Source: Veillonella magna DSM 19857 (lineage in GTDB: Bacteria > Bacillota > Negativicutes > Veillonellales > Veillonellaceae). Taken from it: 64,000 nt of DNA. The stretch is taken from contig NZ_KE386795.1 of the NCBI RefSeq assembly GCF_000428745.1, forward strand, positions 84,692-148,691, in the 5' to 3' direction. This document shows, one piece after another, positions 10,274-18,892 of this stretch. Under the pieces are notes generated by a model. That model ran no database searches, was not told the origin of the DNA, and saw only the letters and a list, made by a program, of their open reading frames with translations. The translations under genes and the position numbers were made by a program. Each line of letters opens with the position of its first letter. The stretch's first letter is position 1.

Positions 10274-10310
10274 AAAAATAACCGGAGCCAGTTATGACCC
10301 GGTTATTTTT
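10274..10310 (+). terminator. Terminator after the GT2 gene
   Basis: Complementary arms AAATAACCGG (about 10276-10285) and CCGGTTATTT (10299-10308) are followed by more T residues. It ends the guaB-to-GT2 run just before surE. Confidence 0.88.
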
Positions 10311-10334
10311 GTACAATAAAAGAAAGGTGATGGA

Positions 10335-11105
10335 ATGCATATTTTAGTAAGTAATGATGATGGTATTATGGCTCCGGGGATTATAGCGTTGGCAGATAGG
10401 CTGGCACAGAAACATCGTGTTACGGTTGTGGCACCGGAGAAAGAGCAGAGTGCAAAATCGCATGCGTTGACAATTCATAATCCCGTACAGCTTATTGAAA
10501 TGAATGGAGAGGGGGTAAATCCTCGGCGCTATGCATTAACGGGGACTCCAACGGATTGTGTTAAATTTGCACTTTCCTATTTATTAAAGGATGATAAACC
10601 TGATTTGGTAGTATCCGGTATAAATAATGGATTCAATCTCGGATCCGATGCGTTGTATTCCGGTACGGTAGGGGCTGGTATGGAAGGGCTTTTCTTCGGT
10701 GTCCCTGGGTTGGCTGTATCTGTGGAAAAATTTTCCGAAGAACGAGGAAAAGAAATTATTCCTTTCGTATGTGACTTCATTGAAGAAGTTTTTGAACATC
10801 AGGACTATTACGGTATGTTGAACATGAACTTCCCGCTTACGGGATGCTGTGATTGGGAGCATTGCGACGTAGTCAATCAGGGTCTCATGCCCTATGATGG
10901 TATTGTACGCCGAGAGGAATTACCGGATGGCAGAGTGCAATACCACATAGGGGGCAGTCTTGTTTTTAAAGGAGAAGATCGTCCTACCGATGTAACCTCT
11001 ATTAAAGAGGGACGGATTACTGTTGTGGCGTTGGGATGGCAGCAACAGGATCAAGGTGGAACGGAAATTGTTTCGACGATGGTAACTGCTAAAAAGAAGG
11101 CATAA
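10335..11105 (+). CDS. surE: 5'/3'-nucleotidase SurE
   Basis: SurE is a metal-dependent nucleoside monophosphate phosphatase linked to stress survival. The 256-residue protein starts with ILVSNDDGIMAPGI, which has the paired Asp metal ligands. It also has GTPTDCVKFAL near residue 75, SGINNGFNLGSDALYSGTVGA near 95, and the normal family length. The ribosome site is AAAGGTGATGG. It is first of a small run with PAP2 and TVP38 genes. Confidence 0.95.
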   Translation: MHILVSNDDGIMAPGIIALADRLAQKHRVTVVAPEKEQSAKSHALTIHNPVQLIEMNGEGVNPRRYALTGTPTDCVKFALSYLLKDDKPDLVVSGINNGFNLGSDALYSGTVGAGMEGLFFGVPGLAVSVEKFSEERGKEIIPFVCDFIEEVFEHQDYYGMLNMNFPLTGCCDWEHCDVVNQGLMPYDGIVRREELPDGRVQYHIGGSLVFKGEDRPTDVTSIKEGRITVVALGWQQQDQGGTEIVSTMVTAKKKA

Positions 11106-11195
11106 TTGGTTCACTGTATTTTCATTTATAATACATATAATAGAAAAACAGGTGAAGTATGCCTGTAAACGAGTAGTGTAGCGAGGCAATTACAT

Positions 11196-11777
11196 ATGGA
11201 ATATTTGGTAGCACTGGATTATCAGTGGTTTCAGGTGATCAACGGATGGGCCAATCATTATAGAATTCTCGATGCGGCTATGGTATTTTTTACTAAATTG
11301 GGTATTCCGTTGATGCTATTGTATTTAGCATCTCTGGTAGTACGAGGTGATAATGCGGAAAAACGTTTACGCAATAGAACCACTGTTATGGTGGCGTTGT
11401 GTGCCGCCGTTTTGGCTTTGGCAATTAATGGTATACTAGCACAGCTATTCTTTAGAGATCGGCCATTTATTGATCATGCTGTCAATCTTTTGGTATATCA
11501 TGATGCAACGTCGTCGTGGCCGTCCAATCATGCCGCAATTTCGGCAGCCATGGCTATGTCGCTTTGTTTTAGGCGGCGTTGGGGTGCGCGCGTTTGTACT
11601 ACCATCGCGGTATTGGTAGCATTGTCGCGGGTATATGTGGGAGTACATTACCCAATGGATATAATCAGTGGCTTTATTATTGGTATTGTCGCGTCGTTTA
11701 TTATCATCAGTATCAGTGAAAAGCTGGAGCATTTGCTAATACGATTGCAATCACATTATGAAAAGCAAGGGAGTTAA
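11196..11777 (+). CDS. PAP2 family phosphatase (undecaprenyl-diphosphatase-like)
   Basis: The 193-residue membrane protein has the three acid phosphatase motifs: RDRPF near residue 86 (KxxxxxxRP-like, the first Lys not obvious), SWPSNHA near 107, and SRVYVGVHYPMD near 147. This layout suits BcrC-like undecaprenyl pyrophosphate phosphatases, which recycle the lipid carrier for peptidoglycan and LPS, but lipid phosphate phosphatases look alike. The next gene starts 5 bp after its stop. Confidence 0.88.
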   Translation: MEYLVALDYQWFQVINGWANHYRILDAAMVFFTKLGIPLMLLYLASLVVRGDNAEKRLRNRTTVMVALCAAVLALAINGILAQLFFRDRPFIDHAVNLLVYHDATSSWPSNHAAISAAMAMSLCFRRRWGARVCTTIAVLVALSRVYVGVHYPMDIISGFIIGIVASFIIISISEKLEHLLIRLQSHYEKQGS

Positions 11778-11782
11778 GGAGT

Positions 11783-12493
11783 ATGTCGGGGAAACGAGAA
11801 AAACGGACGGAAACATGGATACGGATAGGTTTCGCTGTAGCAGTTATTGTGTTGCTGATCGGGATTGAAGTTATCAAACCCGGATTTTATCGAGAAATGG
11901 CAGACTTGGCGGTTACCGGAGATGTGAAGCATATAGCGGCCGTATTGCAAAGTTATGGCCCAATGGCTATGGTCATCAGTTTTGTGTTAGACATATTCAT
12001 TAACGCTGTTGGCGTACTGCCGTCTATTTTTTTCTCTACCGCTAACGGACTGGTATTCGGGTTAGTTCCAGGCATTATTATCTCATGGCTGGCAGAAACG
12101 GTCGGTGTCGTTATTAGTTTTGTCATCATGCGGTACTTTCTTCGTGAGTCGGCCTTGACATTAATACAGAAGAGTAAATTTCTTCTGAAAGTAGATGATT
12201 TTAGCGATAAAAACGGACTGATGGTCATGCTGTTCGCAAGAGCTATTCCGTATTTCCCCAGTGGTCTTATCACCGCATTGGGGGCGGTAAGTCGCATTAG
12301 TTTACGCGATTATATCATTGCTAATCTTATTGGTAAGTTTCCCTCTACTGCTTTGGAGGTAGTCGTCGGTCATGATGCGGTCATGTTTCATGAGCACATG
12401 AATCGCCTCGGTGTGGTTGCTGTGGTAGCAACTATGGCTTACGGACTACTGTGGTATTTGTATCGTCGCTATCGCAAGGCAAGAGAAGAATAA
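11783..12493 (+). CDS. TVP38/TMEM64 family membrane protein
   Basis: The 236-residue polytopic protein has the SNARE-associated (VTT/DedA) domain: a long helix-rich core with GLVFGLVPGIIISWLAETVG around residue 90 and the conserved RAIPYFPSGLIT segment near 153. Members are being linked to lipid transport and scrambling across the membrane. Here it sits beside a PAP2 phosphatase and ends in a terminator. The precise function is unknown. Confidence 0.85.
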   Translation: MSGKREKRTETWIRIGFAVAVIVLLIGIEVIKPGFYREMADLAVTGDVKHIAAVLQSYGPMAMVISFVLDIFINAVGVLPSIFFSTANGLVFGLVPGIIISWLAETVGVVISFVIMRYFLRESALTLIQKSKFLLKVDDFSDKNGLMVMLFARAIPYFPSGLITALGAVSRISLRDYIIANLIGKFPSTALEVVVGHDAVMFHEHMNRLGVVAVVATMAYGLLWYLYRRYRKAREE

Positions 12494-12509
12494 ATATATG
12501 TAAGTTGTT

Positions 12510-12545
12510 AAAGAGAGTGTAGCTTTGCGTGACACTCTCTTTTTG
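12510..12545 (+). terminator. Terminator after the TVP38 gene
   Basis: An 11-bp perfect stem (12510-12520 with 12532-12542) is followed by TTT. The right arm also forms part of the spacer of the next promoter. Confidence 0.85.
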
Positions 12546-12553
12546 TGTATAAT
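12525..12553 (+). promoter_or_regulatory. Sigma-A promoter of the aminotransferase gene
   Basis: TTGCGT (12525-12530), a 17-bp spacer and TATAAT (12548-12553). It overlaps the preceding terminator, a compact arrangement. Confidence 0.65.
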
Positions 12554-12619
12554 GGGATACATCTGTAGGGTCGCTTTAGAGCGACATGGTAGTAAACAGT
12601 AGGAGAGAGGTAGTAACAT

Positions 12620-13813
12620 ATGAAATTTAAATTACCGAAAAAATCAATGCACAAAGGCCCAAACTTTATCCGTGAAGTATTTGAACGCGGAGCGGGTATA
12701 CCGGGATTTATAAGTTTCGGCATTGGGAATCCCGCATCGGAAGCAATTCCTGTTAAGGAAATTCAAGACGCCTTTGATGAAATAGTTCATACGAATCCAA
12801 TTGAAATTTTGCAATACGGCCCTATGCAGGGGGATGCTCATCTTGCAGAGCTTACGCGGCAGCGCTTAATTAATGTGCGACACATGCCGGCAGAGGGACA
12901 ATCTATCTTGATTTCTATTGGTGCCGGTCAGGATTTGGGCTTAGTGCCTCGCACTATATGTGAAGACGGCGACGAAGTGTATATGGATGCTTATACTTTT
13001 ACAAGTGGCATTAACGCAGTGCGGAATTGCGGCGCAGTACCGGTAGGTATCGCTATGGATGAAAAGGGTATGATTCCGGAAGCGCTTGAAAAGGCGGCAA
13101 AGTCGGGAAAGGGTAAATACATTTATTTAATTCCTAACTTCCAAAATCCGACAGGTATTACCATGCCGTTAGAACGTCGTCGCGCTATTTATGACATCGC
13201 ACGGACGTATGATTTGTTGATTTATGAAGATGATCCGTATGGTGAAATCCGCTTTACTGATGAAGTTGTACCGACATTTAAATCGATGGATGAAGATAAT
13301 CGCGTCATTTATGCTGGATCTTATTCCAAGACTGTATCCGCAGGTTTGCGGGTAGGCTTCTTATATGGCCCGGAAGAAATTATCGGAGCCATTCAGATGG
13401 TAAAGAATAATTGCGATGGTCAAATGCCGCTGGTAACACAGCGGGTTGTGGCGCATCTGTTAGACACGATAGACTATGATGAACAGATAAAAAAAGTAGC
13501 CCGAGTGTATAAGGAAAAATGCGATTTAATGCTGGATACATTTAAAAAGTATGGCAGCAGTAAGGTGCGTTTTACAACGCCGACGGGAGGCATGTTCGTA
13601 TGGATGACCATGCCGGATGGCGTGGATTGCGATGCTTTCTTTGAAACCTGTATGGAACATAAGGTAGGGATTGTGAAAGGTGCTGCTTTTGCTGCTGATG
13701 GAATTCCGGCAGGTCAATCCTTCCGATTAAGCTTTACCTTCCCATCGAAGGAGCAAATCGTGGAAGGCATGAAGATTGTAGGAGCGCTGACAAAAGAAGT
13801 ATGTGGTGATTGA
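12620..13813 (+). CDS. PLP-dependent aminotransferase, class I/II
   Basis: The 397-residue fold type I enzyme has NPTG near residue 176, the YEDDPYGEIRF segment at 202-212 and SYSK with the PLP lysine at residue 237, followed by RVGF. The pattern is that of the LysN/2-aminoadipate and MocR-type aminotransferase group, which often uses 2-oxoglutarate and aromatic or branched substrates. No DNA-binding domain is present, so it is the free enzyme. It has its own promoter and stands alone; substrate not determined. Confidence 0.88.
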   Translation: MKFKLPKKSMHKGPNFIREVFERGAGIPGFISFGIGNPASEAIPVKEIQDAFDEIVHTNPIEILQYGPMQGDAHLAELTRQRLINVRHMPAEGQSILISIGAGQDLGLVPRTICEDGDEVYMDAYTFTSGINAVRNCGAVPVGIAMDEKGMIPEALEKAAKSGKGKYIYLIPNFQNPTGITMPLERRRAIYDIARTYDLLIYEDDPYGEIRFTDEVVPTFKSMDEDNRVIYAGSYSKTVSAGLRVGFLYGPEEIIGAIQMVKNNCDGQMPLVTQRVVAHLLDTIDYDEQIKKVARVYKEKCDLMLDTFKKYGSSKVRFTTPTGGMFVWMTMPDGVDCDAFFETCMEHKVGIVKGAAFAADGIPAGQSFRLSFTFPSKEQIVEGMKIVGALTKEVCGD

Positions 13814-14049
13814 GCGAATTTGATTATATTTATAAATTTTGATTAACTGATAGTTAATGACAGCAGAATAAGAATAATCGGTAGTTTTTATAAGGTGGTT
13901 ATGCCAATATTGAAAATTATCGATTATTTTTTTAGTTTGCTTTTGATGGATATTGAAGATTTACAATGGGTATGATAGAATAACATACGTGGGAGCGTGT
14001 GCTCCGGATATAAAAATAGTTACATACTTGATGAAAGTAGGTGTTTATA
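13814..14049. other. Intergenic region with two inverted repeats
   Basis: This 236-bp AT-rich gap carries a 7-bp palindrome (13842-13848 with 13852-13858) and a wider-spaced pair (13873-13880 with 13921-13928) whose right arm runs into seven T residues. The latter could be a weak terminator for the aminotransferase gene. No gene is seen. Confidence 0.4.
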
Positions 14050-14877
14050 ATGGCCTGTGGTAGTTCGGGCGGATGCAGCGGTTGTTCTTCTGCATCGACA
14101 TGCGGTAGTGCGCAACAGCAACCGCAGGATTTGACGGCAAAGTTAAATCCGTTGAGTAGTGTTAAACATGTAATCGGTGTCGTTAGTGGTAAAGGTGGCG
14201 TTGGTAAGTCCTTAGTGACTAGTATGCTTGCTATTTCCATGGCGCGTAAAGGCTATAAAGTTGGTATTCTTGATGCGGATATTACCGGTCCGTCGATTCC
14301 TAAAGTATTCGGTGTAAAAGGTAAGGCACGTGTTGATGAAGCCGGCATGTATCCATTACCGTCCAAAGGCGGCATTGATATTATGTCAGTTAACCTATTA
14401 TTGGAAAACGAAACAGATCCGGTGTTATGGCGCGGTCCTATCGTTGGTAATGTGGTTAAACAATTTTATACCGATGTGATTTGGCAGGATTTGGACTATT
14501 TGTTTGTAGATATGCCACCGGGAACCGGTGACGTAGCTATTACCGTATACCAGTCCTTGCAGTTAGATGGTATTGTGGTTGTTACCTCTCCGCAGGATTT
14601 GGTAGCCATGATTGTGGAAAAAGCCGTAAAGATGGCAGATCTTATGCAGGTTCCAATTATCGGCGTAGTGGAAAATTTCTCATATTTCCATTGCCCGGAC
14701 AATGGCAAAGATTACAAAATTTTCGGGGACAGTCATATCGATGAAGTGCTGAAACGGTATAATTTGTTGTTAATGGCACGACTTCCTATCAATCCGGATA
14801 TTGCCGCATTATGTGATGCCGGTAAGCTTGAGGATATTGAAAAGACCGGATTGGAAGATGTCGTATTACCTCAATAA
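14050..14877 (+). CDS. Mrp/NBP35-type Fe-S carrier P-loop ATPase
   Basis: The 275-residue protein has a cysteine- and serine-rich head (ACGSSGGCSGCSSASTCGS) like NBP35-type ferredoxin motifs. A MinD/ParA-like P-loop follows with the deviant Walker A GKGGVGKS near residue 43, then DADITGPS and DMPPGTGD. Family members carry and deliver iron-sulfur clusters. Near the C terminus the usual CPxC is CPDN, so only one cysteine remains. ATG 14050 is preferred over an in-frame GTG at 14041, because the ribosome site TAGGTG covers the latter. Confidence 0.9.
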   Translation: MACGSSGGCSGCSSASTCGSAQQQPQDLTAKLNPLSSVKHVIGVVSGKGGVGKSLVTSMLAISMARKGYKVGILDADITGPSIPKVFGVKGKARVDEAGMYPLPSKGGIDIMSVNLLLENETDPVLWRGPIVGNVVKQFYTDVIWQDLDYLFVDMPPGTGDVAITVYQSLQLDGIVVVTSPQDLVAMIVEKAVKMADLMQVPIIGVVENFSYFHCPDNGKDYKIFGDSHIDEVLKRYNLLLMARLPINPDIAALCDAGKLEDIEKTGLEDVVLPQ

Positions 14878-14931
14878 TAGGTAAGTAGGTGTAGAGAGGG
14901 GCGACTCAGGGGGATACTAGACAGGATATGT

Positions 14932-14966
14932 ACCTGCCTGCGTCTTTGATGCAGGCAGGTTTTTTA
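14932..14966 (+). terminator. Terminator after the Mrp gene
   Basis: A 10-bp GC-rich perfect stem (14932-14941 with 14951-14960) is followed by six T residues. Confidence 0.92.
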
Positions 14967-15020
14967 GTGGGTGGATAGTAACTCGTTATATTTCTAAGTA
15001 GAAAAGAGGAGCAAAACCAT

Positions 15021-16421
15021 ATGAAGAAGTATCTATCGTGGATTATTCCTATCGTAGTAGGTGTGGGCATTTGGTTTACACCAGTACCGGATGGATTAAA
15101 GCCACAAGCATGGCACTTGTTTGCTATATTTGCAGGTACTATTTTAGGATTTATTTTACAACCGCTCCCGATAGGGGCATTATCGATTATCAGTATTGTA
15201 GTAGCCGGATTGACGAATACCTTGAAAATCAATGAAGGATTATCTGGATTCTCCAATGCTGCTATTTGGCTGATTGTAGCAGCCTTTCTATTTTCGCGCG
15301 GCTTTATCAAAACAGGTTTAGGGAAACGTATCGCCTATTCATTGATTAAAGCCGTCGGTAGTAGTTCCTTGAAATTGTCGTACGCATTGGTGTTAAGCGA
15401 TTTGATTTTATCGCCGGCTACACCGTCTAATACAGCTCGTGCCGGTGGGGTAATTTTCCCGATAACAAAAAGCTTGGCATCTGCCTTTGGGTCGGAACCG
15501 GGTAGTACAGCTCGTAAAATTGGGGCATATTTGATTCAGGTTATTTATCAAGGTAATACGATTACCTCGGCTATGTTCATGACTTCTATGGCTGGTAATA
15601 CGTTGGTTGCTTCTTTGATTGCTGAGTCCTTCGGCATGGAAATGACATGGGGCATGTGGGCTATGGCTGCTATTGTTCCCGGTATTGTTGCCTTAATCGT
15701 TATGCCGTTTATTCTTTACAAGGTATATCCGCCGGAATTGAAGGATACACGCGACATCCAGAAGATGATTGGTAAAGAATTAGCAGATCTGGGACCTATG
15801 TCCTACGGTGAAAAGGTTATGCTTGGCGTATTTATCTTGTCGTTGATTCTTTGGGCTACCGGACAATTCACACATATCAATGCTACGGTAGTTGCTTTGC
15901 TTGGCGTATCGATCCTGCTTGTTACTAAGGTATTGGAATGGAAAGACGTAACGGAAGAAAAAGGTGGCTGGGATACCTTAATTTGGATGGGTACCATGAT
16001 GGCGTTAGCATCCTTCTTAACAAAGCTTGGTTTTATTCCTTGGTTTGCTAAAATTGTGGGAGCACAGGTAGCCGGAACCAGCTGGTTTGTAGCCTTCTTG
16101 ATTTTGGTACTGGTATATACCTATTCGCATTATCTTTTTGCCAGTCTTACTGTTCATATTTCGGCCATGTATGTTGTATTCGTTGCTGTAGCAATCAGCG
16201 CCGGAGCACCGCCGTACTTGGCTATGTTGGCCTTGGCGTTCTTCTCGAACTTGTGTATGTCCTTGACACATTATGCAGCCGGGCCGTCGCCGGTTTGCTT
16301 TAATGCCGGGTATGTACCGCAAAATACGTGGTGGCGCTTAGGCTTTATGGCATCGGTGATTAACCTTGTTATTTGGCTTGGTATCGGCTCTGTATGGTGG
16401 AAAGTATTGGGCTTGTGGTAA
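15021..16421 (+). CDS. DASS family sodium:dicarboxylate/2-oxoglutarate-malate carrier
   Basis: The 466-residue protein has about 12-14 membrane segments and the DASS (SLC13/CitT) signatures: SNTARAGG near residue 135 and the C-terminal repeat around LTHYAAGPSPVCFNAGY near 415. Closest by pattern are CitT/2-oxoglutarate-malate translocators, which exchange or co-import di- and tricarboxylates. An organic-acid-fermenting cell would use it for malate, succinate or citrate; the exact substrate is inference. It is monocistronic, between two terminators. Confidence 0.88.
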   Translation: MKKYLSWIIPIVVGVGIWFTPVPDGLKPQAWHLFAIFAGTILGFILQPLPIGALSIISIVVAGLTNTLKINEGLSGFSNAAIWLIVAAFLFSRGFIKTGLGKRIAYSLIKAVGSSSLKLSYALVLSDLILSPATPSNTARAGGVIFPITKSLASAFGSEPGSTARKIGAYLIQVIYQGNTITSAMFMTSMAGNTLVASLIAESFGMEMTWGMWAMAAIVPGIVALIVMPFILYKVYPPELKDTRDIQKMIGKELADLGPMSYGEKVMLGVFILSLILWATGQFTHINATVVALLGVSILLVTKVLEWKDVTEEKGGWDTLIWMGTMMALASFLTKLGFIPWFAKIVGAQVAGTSWFVAFLILVLVYTYSHYLFASLTVHISAMYVVFVAVAISAGAPPYLAMLALAFFSNLCMSLTHYAAGPSPVCFNAGYVPQNTWWRLGFMASVINLVIWLGIGSVWWKVLGLW

Positions 16422-16464
16422 TGGGTTTGACTACCCCTCTATGGGCACATAAATAATTAGACGT

Positions 16465-16513
16465 AAAAGAGCTATCCTTCAATGGATTTTCCTCGGAGGA
16501 TAGCTCTTTTTTT
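16465..16513 (+). terminator. Terminator after the DASS carrier gene
   Basis: A 14-bp perfect stem (16465-16478 with 16497-16510) runs into seven T residues. Confidence 0.92.
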
Positions 16514-16647
16514 GTTGTGATTCAATTACTGTTAGTAGTGTGTCTCTCTTACTCGCTAATTATATAGAAGAGGGTGCTGTTTTGGTTGCAACTGTAGATG
16601 TGATATAATAAAGGCAATATAATACTAATTATAACGGAGGTGCGAGA

Positions 16648-17928
16648 ATGACAACAGCAGAGCATCTGTTAACATTTATAAAGCAGAGCACATCACCCTA
16701 TCATACGGTGAGCAGTGCCGCCAATATACTGGAAGAAAATGGATTTAAAGAATTGGCTTTGAATGAAGAATGGCATTTGTCTGAAGGTAATTATTATGTG
16801 AAGGTATACGGAACGACACTATTTGCTTTTCATATCGGTCGTCGGGTGCGTTCTTCCATGCGCATTGCCTCGGCGCATACCGATTTCCCGGCTATACGGG
16901 TAAAACCGAATCCTATCAGTAAGGAAAAAGGATATAGTAAGCTGAATGTCGAAACGTATGGAGGATTGATTTTAAATACATGGCTGGATCGACCTTTGTC
17001 AATGGCCGGTGCCGTTGTATGCCGTGGAGCATCACCATTCTCTCCGGTACAATATTTGATTGATATGAAAAGACCGTTGTTTACAATTCCTAATTTGGCT
17101 ATTCATATGAATCGAGCGATGAATGATGGCGTAGCGCTCAATCGTCAGAAAGATATGTTACCGTTGGCTATGATGTGCGGTGATGAAACACCGACGGAAA
17201 AACAATGGATGGAAGTCTTGGGAAATGAAATCGGCTGTGCAGCAGAAGATATTTTATCCTATGAATTAACATTGTATCCGGCAGAGGATGGATGTATTTT
17301 TGGTTTACAAAATGAGTTTATCAGTTCTCCACGCCTTGATAATCTGACATCTTGCGTGGCATGTTTGACAGGTATCACGGAAGCGGCTCAGGCAAAAGCC
17401 GAAGGATTGCGTGTGATTGCTCTCTTCGATAATGAAGAGGTAGGCAGCCGTACGAAACAAGGCGGTGCTTCCATGATATTACCGACTATAATCCATCGTA
17501 TTTACGATGCCTTGGGATTATCGGCGGAGGCATGTCGTGCCGATATAAGCGGAGGATTTATGGTTTCTGCCGATGTAGCTCATGCATATCATCCCAATCA
17601 CGGTGAAAAAAATGATATTACCAATGTACCGATTTTAAACGGTGGGGTAGTATTAAAAATTGCTGCCAGTCAATCCTATGCCGGTGATGCAATGGCGCTG
17701 GCTACGGTTCGTGATTTATGTGAAACAAACGACATACTATGGCAGAGTTATGTAAATCGTTCAGATATTCCCGGCGGCTCTACGGTAGGGTCCATTTCTT
17801 CAGCTATGTTGACGATGCGTACCATGGATGTGGGGGTTGCGTTATTGGCCATGCATTCTGCACGAGAAACTATGGGGATACAAGACCAGGCTGCATTAAA
17901 TTCATTGATGAAGGCATTTTTACGATAG
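16648..17928 (+). CDS. M18 family aminopeptidase (first of two)
   Basis: The 426-residue cytosolic metallopeptidase has the M18 layout: SAHTDFPAIRVKPN near residue 74 with a zinc His-Asp pair, DNEEVGSRTKQGG near 265 with the catalytic and metal-binding acidic residues, and a C-terminal PGGSTVGS stretch with a final metal His in AMHSARE. It removes N-terminal, often acidic, residues from peptides. The ribosome site is GGAGGTG. A second, longer M18 enzyme lies at 32824; the two are clearly different paralogues. The next gene starts 9 bp downstream. Confidence 0.92.
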   Translation: MTTAEHLLTFIKQSTSPYHTVSSAANILEENGFKELALNEEWHLSEGNYYVKVYGTTLFAFHIGRRVRSSMRIASAHTDFPAIRVKPNPISKEKGYSKLNVETYGGLILNTWLDRPLSMAGAVVCRGASPFSPVQYLIDMKRPLFTIPNLAIHMNRAMNDGVALNRQKDMLPLAMMCGDETPTEKQWMEVLGNEIGCAAEDILSYELTLYPAEDGCIFGLQNEFISSPRLDNLTSCVACLTGITEAAQAKAEGLRVIALFDNEEVGSRTKQGGASMILPTIIHRIYDALGLSAEACRADISGGFMVSADVAHAYHPNHGEKNDITNVPILNGGVVLKIAASQSYAGDAMALATVRDLCETNDILWQSYVNRSDIPGGSTVGSISSAMLTMRTMDVGVALLAMHSARETMGIQDQAALNSLMKAFLR

Positions 17929-17937
17929 GTGATATAC

Positions 17938-18624
17938 ATGCTGGATACATATGTTGGATTTATTTCACATGGTCTGGAAACATGGCAAGGGCAGGGCTTG
18001 ATTGTGTTACTGTTTTTTCTCGCCGGTTTTACTACCGCATTATTGCCGGAAACAGTAGCGACGATTTTACCGCGCTTGGCCGGACATGTGTATAAACGTA
18101 TTTATTTCGCAGTGGGGATGGTTATTTCAGTTATCGGTATCGGAGTGGTGTCTTCTTGGATATTGGGACCTTCGATAATTGGCAAAGGCGCCTATTATTT
18201 ATGGAGTGCATTACTGGTGGCGATGGCATTGCAGTGTTTTGAGTGGGTTGCTTTTATTCATCCGGCTCCGTTAGGAGGGCTTCGTACGGCACGACGGACG
18301 GAGAGAAAAAGTTCTACCGCACAACGCCTCTTATCTATTATGGTACAAGGTATCCGTGTGGGTGCGACGTGGCGGTATGACCGGTTGCCTATTTATATTT
18401 GGCTTATTGCCGGGATTGCTTTGGTGGGGTGGCGTCTGGCATCACTTATGACGATTGCCTTTATTTTAGGTGATATAATACCGATTTTCTGGCTGACCAA
18501 TCGGATGGAACGATTGGCTGGTTTGGTGACTAAACCTGATTATCGAAGGGGGATTCGTTTCTTTAAACGGTTGATGGGGATTATTATGCTACTGGAAGCA
18601 TTGTATTTTGTTGGTCATGTATAA
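17938..18624 (+). CDS. Unknown polytopic membrane protein
   Basis: I do not recognise this 228-residue protein. It has about six hydrophobic segments: near residues 20-40, 55-75, 80-105, 150-170, 175-195 and 205-225. A basic cytoplasmic loop (about 110-140, RTARRTERKSS) lies in the middle. Start ATG 17938 has AGGTGA 6 bases upstream; an in-frame GTG at 17929 overlaps that site. It is probably co-transcribed with the M18 aminopeptidase and ends at a hairpin terminator ahead of pyc. Transport or membrane-scaffold roles are both possible. Confidence 0.7.
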   Translation: MLDTYVGFISHGLETWQGQGLIVLLFFLAGFTTALLPETVATILPRLAGHVYKRIYFAVGMVISVIGIGVVSSWILGPSIIGKGAYYLWSALLVAMALQCFEWVAFIHPAPLGGLRTARRTERKSSTAQRLLSIMVQGIRVGATWRYDRLPIYIWLIAGIALVGWRLASLMTIAFILGDIIPIFWLTNRMERLAGLVTKPDYRRGIRFFKRLMGIIMLLEALYFVGHV

Positions 18625-18691
18625 GGCAAGTATGACAAATATATATGATTGACAGAAGATGATTAAAATTAATAGAAATCATGTAAAAAAC

Positions 18692-18742
18692 AGGGAATGC
18701 AAGCCGTATTGATAGTATACGGAATAGACATTCCCTTTTTTC
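18692..18742 (+). terminator. Branched hairpin terminator ahead of pyc
   Basis: Outer arms 18692-18699 and 18729-18736 (AGGGAATG with CATTCCCT) enclose an inner CCGTAT/ATACGG pair and are followed by a T run. Confidence 0.85.
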
Positions 18743-18840
18743 TGTCTTGCTCTGCTGGAAAATGCCGGTTTTTGATGTATATGCAGATAAATTAATGGAC
18801 AATTGACTGCCAACGGTGTAGGATTAAAGATAGGTTTGAG

Positions 18841-18870
18841 GCCATCTCCTAAGTGAGGATGGGAGATGGC
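18841..18870 (+). promoter_or_regulatory. Leader hairpin upstream of pyc
   Basis: A 9-bp perfect stem (18841-18849 with 18862-18870) stands just before the pyc ribosome site GAGGAGG. It lacks a long T run, so it is either a processing or stability element or a weak attenuator. Function is a guess. Confidence 0.4.
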
Positions 18871-18892
18871 TGTTTCGTGAGGAGGAAAGACC

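Noticed and set aside
18625-18892. tRNA-like or small RNA gene upstream of pyc
   Set aside because: The hairpins there do not form a cloverleaf and one is a plain terminator.
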